Below are positions 1-7,866 of a stretch of DNA of 64,000 bases, in pieces. Origin of the DNA: Cytobacillus praedii (GTDB taxonomy: Bacteria > Bacillota > Bacilli > Bacillales > Cytobacillaceae); NCBI RefSeq assembly GCF_001439605.1, contig NZ_LMBX01000001.1, forward strand, positions 62,001-126,000, given 5' to 3'. Below the pieces are notes generated by a model that worked only from the letters and a program-made list of their open reading frames with translations, was not told where the DNA came from and ran no database searches. Both the position numbers and the translations under genes were made by a program. How positions within the stretch are numbered: position 1 is the stretch's first letter; each line of letters starts with the position of its first letter.

Positions 1-1
1 T

Positions 2-958
2 GGCTGCGGTGATGTCACGGAAGTGAAAAGCGGACCCGCATTTCAAAAGGCTGCAAACTCTGAGCTGGTGGCTGTTATGAGGAGAACGGGAAAGCTTGCG
101 GAAGATTATGCAAAAAGGCATCTGGTGCGGAAATGGTATGATGGTGCGGATGCGCTCATTAATGATCCAGAAGTCGACGCAATCTATATTGCGACACCAC
201 CTAGCTCACATAAGGAATATACAATTAAAGCAGCAAAGGCCGGAAAGCCTGTATATGTAGAAAAACCAATGGCGCTTGATTTTGCAGAATGCAATGAAAT
301 GATTGCTACCTGCAAGGCTGCAGGCGTTCCATTATATGTTGCCTATTACCGGAGAGCACAGCCGAAATTTATTAAGATTAAAGAGTTATTAGAAAGTAAG
401 GAGATTGGTGAAGTCCGTTTCGTTTCAACCACACACTATCAAAAGGCTGCCGAAGATCTAAGGAACAGCCAAAGTCCCCCATGGAGAATCCAGCCTGAAT
501 TATCTGGCGGAGGGCTGTTTTTTGATTTAGGCTGCCATACACTTGATATATTAGACTTTATACTAGGGCCTATAAAGGATGTGCAAGGCTTTGCTTCAAA
601 TCAAGCAGGCTACTATCGGGCTGAGGATATTGTAACAGGTACCTATCAATTTGAATCTGGCGTCCATGGTGTTGGATCTTGGTGCTTTTCTGCTTATGAG
701 GATGTTGATATAAATGAGATCATTGGCAGTACAGGGAAAATAATCTTTTCTACTTTTGGTCAAAGTCCTGTTTTGTTAACTACAGAAAGAGGAACCGAGA
801 AATGGGATTTTCCAGCACTTCAACATGTGCATCAACCCCTTGTTGAAAGAATTGTTGCGGACTTAACAATGGGATTTAGTCAGGTCCCGAGCACAGGAGT
901 GACTGGTGCCAGAACGACATGGGTTATGGACCAATTGGTGAAAAGCTTCAGAAGTTAA
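2..958 (+). CDS. Gfo/Idh/MocA family NAD(P)-dependent oxidoreductase (5' end outside window)
   Basis: The reading frame is open to the left edge and begins with GCGDV, the end of a Rossmann dinucleotide-binding motif, so the true start lies upstream and the GTG at 23 is not the start. The visible part has the family landmarks: the EKP motif (VEKPMALDF) with the catalytic-region lysine, then GGGLFFDLGCHTLDIL, containing the conserved Asp/His of the sugar-binding domain. Family members oxidise or epimerise sugars, inositols or their derivatives using NAD(P). The specific substrate cannot be told from sequence. The gene ends at a strong bidirectional hairpin and no linked sugar genes are visible, so context does not help. 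Family assignment is firm. Confidence 0.9.
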   Translation, partial: GCGDVTEVKSGPAFQKAANSELVAVMRRTGKLAEDYAKRHLVRKWYDGADALINDPEVDAIYIATPPSSHKEYTIKAAKAGKPVYVEKPMALDFAECNEMIATCKAAGVPLYVAYYRRAQPKFIKIKELLESKEIGEVRFVSTTHYQKAAEDLRNSQSPPWRIQPELSGGGLFFDLGCHTLDILDFILGPIKDVQGFASNQAGYYRAEDIVTGTYQFESGVHGVGSWCFSAYEDVDINEIIGSTGKIIFSTFGQSPVLLTTERGTEKWDFPALQHVHQPLVERIVADLTMGFSQVPSTGVTGARTTWVMDQLVKSFRS

Positions 959-981
959 TTAAATATGTATATGGCTGTAAA

Positions 982-1034
982 AAAAGTACCCGTTAAGTAG
1001 ACTTGAGGCATTTCTACTTTAACCGGGTACTTTA
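982..1034. terminator. Bidirectional terminator hairpin between the oxidoreductase and yedF
   Basis: The arms AAAGTACCCG...AGTAGA and TCTACTTT...GGGTACTTT form a long, nearly perfect stem around a roughly 10-nt loop. It lies between two convergent genes and can serve both. Confidence 0.8.
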
Positions 1035-1042
1035 GATGTTGT

Positions 1043-1288
1043 TTATTGAACGACTTTAATATAAAAATAAATATCCTGCCCAAATTTCTCGGGCTCTGCT
1101 AGGAGCTGGTATCCGTGTTTGACGGCTTCTTCCGGCACACTGCGAAAAGATTGTGGACAATCCGCAATAACTTGAAGGATCTCTCCAATTTTCATAGTTT
1201 TTAGCGCATCCAGCGCATAAATAACAGGATATGGTCAAGGTTCACCGCGAATATCTAATGTGTAGTTGACATCTATTATCTGGGACAT
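1043..1288 (-). CDS. yedF: YedF (TusA/SirA-like) protein with in-frame UGA at the conserved Cys position
   Basis: Read from ATG at 1288 the frame is open for 81 codons apart from one TGA at codon 18 (1237-1235). The context reads DIRGEP-UGA-PYPV, exactly where TusA-family proteins have the active cysteine (CPxP). Everything after the UGA is well conserved with YedF (KIGEILQVIADCPQS, EEAVKHGY). A 4-bp GCGC/GCGC stem with a UGGAU loop lies about 22 nt after the UGA (1216-1204). The gene starts 4 nt after the yedE stop, in the usual yedE-yedF order. TusA-like proteins carry sulfur, and YedE/YedF have been linked to selenium metabolism. Either the UGA encodes selenocysteine, or this is a nonsense mutation or sequence error. 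No selA, selB, selC or selD lies in the window. Confidence 0.6.
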
Positions 1289-1291
1289 GAA

Positions 1292-2521
1292 TTATACCTC
1301 CTTGGTAACGTGAGACATCCGTTCCGTTTTTGGCTGTTTGATTCCTGTTCCGTAACGGAATCGTTTTTCCCACCAATTTGAGAATAAAAGCCAGGCAGCC
1401 AGCATGGCCATTGTTCCAAATAAGGCTCCCATCGGTCCCCATTGTTCAATTAAATTAACTTTCGGCCAATTTTCCACAAGGGCATGGTAGATGCCGAGAT
1501 GATCCCAGCCATAGGCTAGCACTGTTGCTCCAATAATGTTGCCAGCGCCGACTACCCAATATAATAATTGGCCTTCCATTGCCCGATACATCATTCCCGT
1601 TTCACAGCCACCAGCAAGTACAATGCCAAACCCAAAGAGGAGGCCGCCAATCGCCGTGCTTGGCGCTGCTACTTTGATAAGGGCCAGAGAGCCGCTTTGA
1701 ATATAGAAAAATGTAATGACAACACTGATCATCATTCCAACCGCAATTGCTTTTGACATCACGGCACGGCCGCTGATCCATAAATCGCGAAAAGCAGAGG
1801 TGAAACAAATTTGCCCGCGTTCAATGAGTATACCAAACAGGGCTCCTGCGATACAAGCAACCGCAAGAAGGCTTTTGCCTATTGCGAAAAAGTAAAAAAT
1901 GATTGCCAGGTATAGAATGGCAAAAATGAGGCCTACAATTGGCTGGATATTCCTTTTCTTGACATCGGCTGTTCCAGCTGGGCTAATCCGGCCTTTTATC
2001 ATGGTCGGTTTTCCGCGCCACCATTTCGTACTCACAACTTTAACGCCAAAGAAGGTTCCGATAGCCGTGGTCAACATAAAGATCCATGCATGGAATGAAA
2101 ATTGAGGTACACCCGTGAAAAAAGCCGCTAAATTGCAGCCAAGAGCAAGACGTGCACCAAATCCTGCGATGATTCCCCCAATAAATCCTTGAAAGAGTCT
2201 TCTCTTTTGTTTTGGTATTCGAATTTTAAAGCTGCTGCTTAATAGAATAGAAATCATTGCGCCAATAAGCATCCCAATGACAATCCAGCCATCTGTGCGG
2301 CTAATCGGATTTCCTTCGAGTCCAACTAGTTGGAAATATGCCCATTGCGATACATCAATCCCAAACCACTCTAAAATATGTCCGCCGAATCTGGTAAATT
2401 CCCCGGTAACCGCCCAAACCGTACCTGTAATCCCGAAATACAAAGCACTGACAAGGCCAGCAATACCGATGGCGATGTATGGGTTCCAATACTCTTTGAA
2501 GACTTTAGTATAAAGATTCAT
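1292..2521 (-). CDS. yedE: YedE/YeeE family membrane transporter
   Basis: A 409-residue polytopic membrane protein with about ten hydrophobic segments. It has the family signatures GFGARLALGCNLAAFFTG, RGQICFTSAFRDLW and AGGCETGMMYRA, each with a conserved cysteine thought to relay sulfur (or selenium) through the membrane in YeeE-type thiosulfate channels. Length and motif order match E. coli YedE closely. It is followed after 3 nt by yedF. The expected role is uptake of a reduced sulfur or selenium compound handed to the TusA-like partner. The conserved cysteines are intact here, in contrast to the UGA in the partner gene. Substrate is inferred, not shown. Confidence 0.9.
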   Translation of the reverse strand: MNLYTKVFKEYWNPYIAIGIAGLVSALYFGITGTVWAVTGEFTRFGGHILEWFGIDVSQWAYFQLVGLEGNPISRTDGWIVIGMLIGAMISILLSSSFKIRIPKQKRRLFQGFIGGIIAGFGARLALGCNLAAFFTGVPQFSFHAWIFMLTTAIGTFFGVKVVSTKWWRGKPTMIKGRISPAGTADVKKRNIQPIVGLIFAILYLAIIFYFFAIGKSLLAVACIAGALFGILIERGQICFTSAFRDLWISGRAVMSKAIAVGMMISVVITFFYIQSGSLALIKVAAPSTAIGGLLFGFGIVLAGGCETGMMYRAMEGQLLYWVVGAGNIIGATVLAYGWDHLGIYHALVENWPKVNLIEQWGPMGALFGTMAMLAAWLLFSNWWEKRFRYGTGIKQPKTERMSHVTKEV

Positions 2522-2823
2522 GGAATGTAACTCTCCCCTTTATAGAATCTATGGAAACAGTCTATCAGATAACCATAATGAGAACGTCCCAATAGATTAG
2601 ATATAAATAATAGTGCAGAAAAAAATGCCTAGAGGTTTCCAGGCAGTCTTACCCTTTAATATAACTATTTTTTATGTTACAAGGCAATTCAATTTATCGA
2701 TAAGTTAGGTTGATAATCATCGTAATTATGAATATAAAGAACAGCGGTTTATTTTGGCCGTAAAAATAAATAAGCTAGAGAGAACATGCCACAAGTGACG
2801 TGTTCTCTCTAGCTTGTATTCTA
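2522..2823 (-). promoter_or_regulatory. yedE leader region with promoter-like and attenuator-like elements
   Basis: Upstream of yedE on the minus strand there is a promoter-like TTGCCT-N18-TATATT at about 2690-2660. Almost immediately after it comes a hairpin with TGCCTG and TAGGCA arms (2645-2626) followed by six or more T residues. That is an intrinsic terminator placed roughly 100 nt before the yedE start codon, which suggests either transcription attenuation or a very short RNA. I do not recognise a known riboswitch or T-box. The right end of the region holds the ahpF terminator. Confidence 0.35.
2772..2815 (-). terminator. Terminator of ahpCF
   Basis: A 15-bp perfect stem (AAGCTAGAGAGAACA with its complement) and a 14-nt loop lie just after the ahpF stop. 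Confidence 0.85.
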
Positions 2824-4353
2824 TTAGTTTCGAATTAGATAATCAAATGCGCCTAAAGCTGCTGTAGCACCTGATCCCATCGAAATAATGATTTGTTTGT
2901 ACGCGCTATCTGTACAGTCTCCAGCAGCAAATACTCCAGGAAGACTAGTTGCTCCACGCTTATCTACAACAATCTCACCGATTCTAGTGCGTTCAACCGT
3001 ATCGCCTAACCACTCGGTACTTGGAACAAGACCGATTTGAACGAATACACCTTGTAATTCAACATGATGTTCTTCTTCTGTCGCACGGTCAATATAAGTA
3101 ATTCCGTTCACCTTATCGGTACCAGTAATTTCTTTAGTTTGTGCATTTTTAATGACTGTTACGTTAGGAAGGCTGTTAAGGCGTTCTTGTAATACAGAAT
3201 CAGCCTTAAGCTCTGGTGCAAATTCGATCACAGTAACATGTTTTACAATGCCTGCAAGATCAATGGCTGCCTCAATACCGGAATTTCCGCCGCCAATAAC
3301 AGCAACATCTTTTCCTTCGAATAACGGGCCGTCACAATGTGGGCAATAAGCCACACCTTTGTTCTTAAATTCTGCTTCACCTGGAACGCCAACATTACGC
3401 CAGCGAGCACCTGTTGATAGGATAACAGCTTTACTTTTAAGAACAGCACCGCTTTCTAGTTCTACTTCAATAAGGTCTTTCTTTTCTAAACGTTTCGCAC
3501 GCTGTAAATTCATGACATCGATGTCATACTCTTTTACATGCTCTTCAAGGCTTGCTGCAAGCTTTGGACCTTCAGTATATTTCACACTAATAAAGTTCTC
3601 AATGCCTACCGTATCCATAATCTGGCCGCCAAAGCGTTCTGCGACAATCCCTGTACGAATGCCTTTACGTGCTGCATAGACTGCTGCGCTAGCGCCGGAT
3701 GGTCCGCCCCCAATAACAAGGACATCAAACGGATCCTTGTCAGAGAATTCGGAAGGGTCCTGCGTGCTTCCCATTTTTGCAAGAATTTCCTCTAATGACA
3801 TACGACCGCTGCCAAATGCTTCACCATCTAGTAAAACAGTTGGTACTGCCATAACGTTTTTGCTTTCTACTTCTTCTTTGAAGGCTGCACCGTCAATCAT
3901 TGTATGTGTGATGCCAGGGTTTAGTACACTCATTACGTTCAATGCTTGTACAACATCTGGGCAGTTATGGCAGCTTAAGCTAACGTAAGTTTCGAAGTGG
4001 TATTCACCCTTGATCGCCTTTACTTGATCGATGACTTTCTGATCGACTTTAGGCGCTCTTCCGCTCACCTGCAATAAAGCAAGTACAAGAGATGTGAACT
4101 CATGTCCAAGAGGAATCCCAGCAAACGTTACCCCAGTGTCCTCGCCAATGCGATTGACACTAAAGCTAGGTGTTCTTTCTAATGTTGTATTTTCAACCTT
4201 GATTTTTGATGACATCGTTGCTAGTTCATCAACTAAGGCTAACATGTCCTTTGATAATTCATCAGTTCCAGCACTGACTTTGAGCAGGATATCGTTTTCA
4301 AGCAATTGAAGATATTGATCGAGTTGTGCTTTAATATCAGCGTCTAGTATCAT
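2824..4353 (-). CDS. ahpF: Alkyl hydroperoxide reductase subunit F
   Basis: A 509-residue flavoprotein disulfide reductase that passes electrons from NADH to AhpC for peroxide reduction in the cytoplasm. It has a tandem thioredoxin-fold N-terminal domain (about 1-195) with redox motif CHNC, then a thioredoxin-reductase-like part with FAD-binding GGGPSG, active disulfide CPHC, NAD-binding [10 protein letters not shown] and the late FAD motif FAAGDCTD. Length is typical of AhpF. It begins 13 nt after the ahpC stop, so the two form the standard ahpCF operon. Confidence 0.97.
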   Translation of the reverse strand: MILDADIKAQLDQYLQLLENDILLKVSAGTDELSKDMLALVDELATMSSKIKVENTTLERTPSFSVNRIGEDTGVTFAGIPLGHEFTSLVLALLQVSGRAPKVDQKVIDQVKAIKGEYHFETYVSLSCHNCPDVVQALNVMSVLNPGITHTMIDGAAFKEEVESKNVMAVPTVLLDGEAFGSGRMSLEEILAKMGSTQDPSEFSDKDPFDVLVIGGGPSGASAAVYAARKGIRTGIVAERFGGQIMDTVGIENFISVKYTEGPKLAASLEEHVKEYDIDVMNLQRAKRLEKKDLIEVELESGAVLKSKAVILSTGARWRNVGVPGEAEFKNKGVAYCPHCDGPLFEGKDVAVIGGGNSGIEAAIDLAGIVKHVTVIEFAPELKADSVLQERLNSLPNVTVIKNAQTKEITGTDKVNGITYIDRATEEEHHVELQGVFVQIGLVPSTEWLGDTVERTRIGEIVVDKRGATSLPGVFAAGDCTDSAYKQIIISMGSGATAALGAFDYLIRN

Positions 4354-4366
4354 TTGAATCTTCTCC

Positions 4367-4930
4367 TTAAATTTTGCCTACAAGGTCAAGGCTTGGCTTA
4401 AGTGTTGCTGAGCCTTCTTTCCATTTTGCCGGGCAAACTTCACCTGGATTGTTGCGAACATATTGTGCTGCTTTAATTTTGTTAATTAGTGTGCTTGCGT
4501 CACGGCCAATCCCATCTGCATTAATTTCAACAGCTTGGATAACACCATCTGGATCGATGATGAAAGTACCGCGATCTGCTTGTCCTAGTTCTTCAACTAA
4601 TACGTCAAAGTTACGGGAAATAACATGTGCTGGGTCACCGATCATTGTATAAGTAATTTTGCCGATTGCTTCAGATGAATCGTGCCATGCTTTATGTGTA
4701 AAATGAGAATCTCTAGAAACAGAGAATACTTCAACTCCAAGTTCTTGAAGTGCTGGGTATTGTTCTTGAAGGTCTTCAAGCTCTGTTGGACAAACAAATG
4801 TAAAGTCTGCTGGATAAAAACAAACAACACTCCACTGACCTTTGAAATCTGCCTCTGAAACCTCTAAAAATTCTCCATTTCTATATGCGTGTGCGTTAAA
4901 TGGTTTAACCTCTGATCCGATAAGTGACAT
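4367..4930 (-). CDS. ahpC: Alkyl hydroperoxide reductase subunit C (2-Cys peroxiredoxin)
   Basis: A 187-residue typical 2-Cys peroxiredoxin that reduces H2O2 and organic peroxides. The peroxidatic cysteine is in FTFVCPTE and the resolving cysteine in GEVCPAKW near the C terminus. The start is preceded by AGGAGG. It is the first gene of the ahpC-ahpF operon, and the promoter region is very AT-rich with a possible PerR box, in line with peroxide induction in Bacillus. Confidence 0.98.
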   Translation of the reverse strand: MSLIGSEVKPFNAHAYRNGEFLEVSEADFKGQWSVVCFYPADFTFVCPTELEDLQEQYPALQELGVEVFSVSRDSHFTHKAWHDSSEAIGKITYTMIGDPAHVISRNFDVLVEELGQADRGTFIIDPDGVIQAVEINADGIGRDASTLINKIKAAQYVRNNPGEVCPAKWKEGSATLKPSLDLVGKI

Positions 4931-5031
4931 AGTAAAAATTCCTCCTAAAGTGTTTTTAATAGTATAGATAGTTGTTCATAGGGTACTGAGAAAAGTTATC
5001 TATCTATAACAATTTCTTGTTTATATTAATT

Positions 5032-5059
5032 ATTATATAGGCTTAATTATTAATGTCAA
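5032..5059 (-). promoter_or_regulatory. ahpC promoter with possible PerR box
   Basis: On the minus strand a perfect TTGACA (5059-5054) is followed after 16 nt by TATAAT (5037-5032). The -10 merges with the near-palindromic AT-rich stretch TATATAATAATTAATATA (about 5038-5021), which resembles the PerR box TTATAATNATTATAA with mismatches. The promoter is clear; the PerR assignment is tentative. Otherwise I see nothing convincing in the 536-base interval between ahpC and the next gene. Confidence 0.55.
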
Positions 5060-5466
5060 CATAAATGCAATAATTATTTTAATTAAATAGTAATTTTACA
5101 ACCTATGTACTCGTTTAATCTAATCTCTTCTACTAAAAGGCAAGAGAAAAGTAATTGTAAAATACAATATATCATTCTCATTTAGCCAAGTATTTGTGTT
5201 TTCACCATCTGTTTTAGTTAAATCAGGGGAATGGCAATCTGCAAAAATATAGATTAATCTTTCCGTGATCCAGTTATTTAATCCACCACCAGTGCCTGTC
5301 AATGCTTAGTTTTTTCCTAAATGGACCAATGAATAGGACATTCTCTTTTAGTAATAAATCTTTGGGGAATATAATACAGTCTTTTAGAGATGGGTAAATG
5401 GATGACGTTTCCATTACTCTTCAGTATAATTCAACTATAGAAGAATGTTTAGGACGGTGAAAGAGC

Positions 5467-6390
5467 TTGAAAAAGATAACCGTTGAAAAATTGGCCCGCG
5501 AGTTTTCCTTGAAAGTAATAGCTGGTCAAAGCCAGCTTCAAAAAAAAATAACACAGTCGCGTGTGCACCGCCCGGGATTGGAATTTGTAGGCCATTTTGA
5601 TTTTTTTCCAACAGAACGAGTTCAGATTCTAGGAAAAAAGGAAATTACTTATCTGCATAAATTAAGTAAAGAAGAACGTAAAGTCCGAATAGGAAACATT
5701 GTTCATTATCACCCTCCATGCTTTATTGTAACTGCTGGTGACGATGATCTTACTTATTTAACTCACCATTGTGTAGAACAGGGTATTCCTTTGTTAGTGG
5801 CAAAAAGATCTGAGGCCACTTCAGAGTTTATTCCTAGATTAGATGCGTATTTATTAAAGGAATTAGCTCCAGAAATTGCCGTACATGGAGTTTGTATGAA
5901 TGTGTCTGGCATTGGAATCTTACTTCGCGGGAACTCGGGGGTAGGGAAAAGTGAAACGGCACACACATTAATTCGGCGTGGACACCGTCTTGTTGCTGAT
6001 GACATCGTTGTCCTAAAGAAGCTCAGTCAACAAACAATCTTGGGTACTCATGATGAGAAAACCAAGGAATTTTTGGCGCTTCGAAGTATTGGCTTGCTGA
6101 ATGTAGTTCGATTGTACGGACGCAAGGCTTTTCAAGATGAAACACGAATAGCCCTTGATATCCATTTGACGAGATGGGAAAAAGATGCCCTGTATAATGA
6201 ATTGGATCAGAAGTTTCATTATACAGACTACATGGGGGTTAAAATTCCATCTATTGAAATTCAGCTGCAGCCTGGAAGAGATGTGGCTGGGTTAATTGAA
6301 GCAGCGGCAAATAATTGGTATTTGAAGCAGCAAGGCTACAGTGCAGCGGAAGAGTTCATGCGCAGAGTGAGTGAGGATAGCTCCGAATAA
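5467..6390 (+). CDS. HPr kinase/phosphorylase paralogue (HprK-like)
   Basis: A 307-residue protein with the complete HprK layout: an N-terminal domain (about 1-130), then His140 in VHGV, Walker A GNSGVGKSE (about 155-163), RRGHRLVADD (Asp178-179) and C-terminal QPGRDVAGLIE. HprK phosphorylates or dephosphorylates Ser46 of HPr in carbon catabolite control. The signature usually reading EIRGLGIINVMTLFG is altered here to ALRSIGLLNVVRLYG, and the protein is diverged overall from the B. subtilis enzyme as I recall it. It is not next to lgt, which usually follows hprK, so it is probably a second paralogue. The start is TTG after AGGACGGTGA. Confidence 0.8.
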   Translation: MKKITVEKLAREFSLKVIAGQSQLQKKITQSRVHRPGLEFVGHFDFFPTERVQILGKKEITYLHKLSKEERKVRIGNIVHYHPPCFIVTAGDDDLTYLTHHCVEQGIPLLVAKRSEATSEFIPRLDAYLLKELAPEIAVHGVCMNVSGIGILLRGNSGVGKSETAHTLIRRGHRLVADDIVVLKKLSQQTILGTHDEKTKEFLALRSIGLLNVVRLYGRKAFQDETRIALDIHLTRWEKDALYNELDQKFHYTDYMGVKIPSIEIQLQPGRDVAGLIEAAANNWYLKQQGYSAAEEFMRRVSEDSSE

Positions 6391-6706
6391 TAATGAGCAT
6401 GATCATGTGCTGATTTATTGCGAATGGGCCTCTTTAATATAGAAAAAAGCCGCACGTCGATTGTCATATCGGTGCGGCTTATCGTGCTGGTTTTATCAGG
6501 GGCTGGAAATGTAGATGACGCTTATAAAAATGAAGTACAGTGGATGTTCTCAAGCCACTGTGCTTTTTTAAATTTAACCTTTGCTATGGGGAAGGCAAAA
6601 AATGAGAATGTACATAAAACGTTGATGCGGAGGATGGTTACTTACCTAAAAGGCCGGTCGAGATTAATTATCTAAAGGTTGCCTTTTATATAAAAAAGAG
6701 TGGGGA
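6391..6706. other. Intergenic region with three terminator-like hairpins
   Basis: No convincing gene is present. The hairpins are 6447-6480 (AAGCCGCAC/GTGCGGCTT, T-tract on the minus strand), 6533-6568 (AGTACAGTGG / CCACTGTGCTTTTTT, T-tract on the plus strand, likely hprK-like termination) and one overlapping the end of the next minus-strand gene. Confidence 0.6.
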
Positions 6707-6722
6707 TCAGGCCCCCACTTTT
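6698..6722 (-). terminator. Terminator overlapping the TSUP gene stop codon
   Basis: The AAAGTGGGGG and CCCCACTC arms close around the stop codon of the minus-strand gene, followed by T residues on that strand. Confidence 0.7.
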
Positions 6723-7483
6723 AGCATAACCAGCATGTAAACGGAAGAGAGGATGGTTATGACAGCAATCATTATTTTTAAATGATGAATCGGTACTTTA
6801 TTTGCGAGGCGAGCACCAGTGAGTATGCCGATAATTGTCCCAAGTAAACTAGCAGCAATTAATGGGGTGGTGGTTTCCATATTGGCATGGGCAAAGTAGC
6901 CGAATATAGATGGGATAGCAATGACTACGGAATTTAATAGACTTACCCCAACTGCCACCCGAATATTGACTCCAAGGCTAACTAGCAATGGTACTAATAA
7001 GATCGGACCGCCTGCACCTGTTAGTGCGCAAATTACCGCTGTTAGAAATCCAAGCAGAATAACAATAAATGAATGATTTAATAGAATGGATTGCTTTGTA
7101 ATCGTATTTTCATTGTTTTTCTTAAATAGAATAGATAATCCAGCTAGCAGAATAAATAGATAGAGAAGAAGCTCTGCAAGGAAATCTGAGATTAACACAT
7201 TGATTTGCACACCTAGAAGCGCTCCTGGAAGGCTTCCGATGCTCAGGAATAAGGCAAGTTTTAAATCCATGTTTTTGGATTTCCAATAGGAATAGGCACC
7301 AATTATGCCCGAAACAGCAAAGGATAAGAAGCTTAGTGCAAGAGAATCATGCAAAGGCATCCCTAAAAAACCTACATAAATTAAAGGGAGCAGAAATCCG
7401 GAAATTCCGGTCATTCCTAATAAAACACCAATAATTAAATTGGAACATATGACAATGCTAAAAAGAAATAAATTTGTGAACAT
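6707..7483 (-). CDS. TSUP family sulfite/organosulfonate exporter (TauE/SafE)
   Basis: A 258-residue protein with about eight hydrophobic segments in two repeats. Both halves carry the family pattern of small residues at the start of a repeat (GMTGISGFLLPLIY near the N terminus and ALTGAGGPILLVPLL in the middle). TSUP members move sulfite, sulfonates, thiosulfate or other small anions across the membrane. It is monocistronic, and no sulfur-metabolism gene is adjacent apart from yedEF about 4 kb away, so the substrate is unknown. Confidence 0.85.
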   Translation of the reverse strand: MFTNLFLFSIVICSNLIIGVLLGMTGISGFLLPLIYVGFLGMPLHDSLALSFLSFAVSGIIGAYSYWKSKNMDLKLALFLSIGSLPGALLGVQINVLISDFLAELLLYLFILLAGLSILFKKNNENTITKQSILLNHSFIVILLGFLTAVICALTGAGGPILLVPLLVSLGVNIRVAVGVSLLNSVVIAIPSIFGYFAHANMETTTPLIAASLLGTIIGILTGARLANKVPIHHLKIMIAVITILSSVYMLVMLKVGA

Positions 7484-7500
7484 GTATAAGACCTCAATTA

Positions 7501-7757
7501 TTATTTACCATCAACTATACAATCCATTATATCATTGCTGTTAACAGATTCGATGAGGTTGTTTAACAAATGATGCGTAGGCTGAATATGAGGCTGATCG
7601 ATGTTAATTAAGATCATGTCTGCCTTTTTGCCAACTTCCAGTGTTACTATGTGCAACTAGAAAATTTCGATCTAGGACACCTATCGAATCAAGATACTCA
7701 AATGGACGCATTTTAAAATGTTCTAAGCAATAACTGATAAGAGAAAACTATTAAACT
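7501..7757 (-). pseudogene. Amidohydrolase (MtaD/SsnA/guanine-deaminase-type) remnant
   Basis: Minus-strand translation gives two recognisable pieces of one protein in different frames. The upstream piece (about 7757-7650) reads EHFKMRPFEYLDSIG then VLDRNFLVAHS. The downstream piece (about 7645-7501) reads LEVGKKADMILINID, then HIQPTHHLLNNLIESV, ending IVDGK-stop. These match the middle and extreme C terminus of the chlorohydrolase/SAH-deaminase-type amidohydrolases. The region between them, which should hold catalytic residues, is deleted and the join is out of frame. The 5' part of the gene is also gone. Family recognition is from motif memory. Confidence 0.65.
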
Positions 7758-7810
7758 AAAGCCCAAGAGCGATTGGCATCTCCTATTCGCTCCTCTTCAT
7801 ATATCTAGTA

Positions 7811-7838
7811 AAGAAATCGGCGCATGCGCCGATTTCTT
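7811..7838 (-). terminator. Perfect 28-bp palindrome, terminator of the protease gene
   Basis: The stretch is its own reverse complement throughout (AAGAAATCGGCGC in each arm) and sits 28 bp beyond the protease stop codon. Confidence 0.7.
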
Positions 7839-7866
7839 GAAATTCACCTTGAAAACTGGCAGGTGA

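Noticed and set aside
1056-1238. 60-codon minus-strand ORF over yedF
   Set aside because: It is in a different frame from the well-conserved YedF translation and has no family similarity.
5120-5302. 60-codon minus-strand ORF with TTG start in the ahpC-hprK interval
   Set aside because: No clear ribosome binding site, no recognised family, and an in-frame stop right upstream.
6418-6675. 85-codon plus-strand ORF after the HprK-like gene
   Set aside because: It contains two strong terminator hairpins and has no recognised motif.
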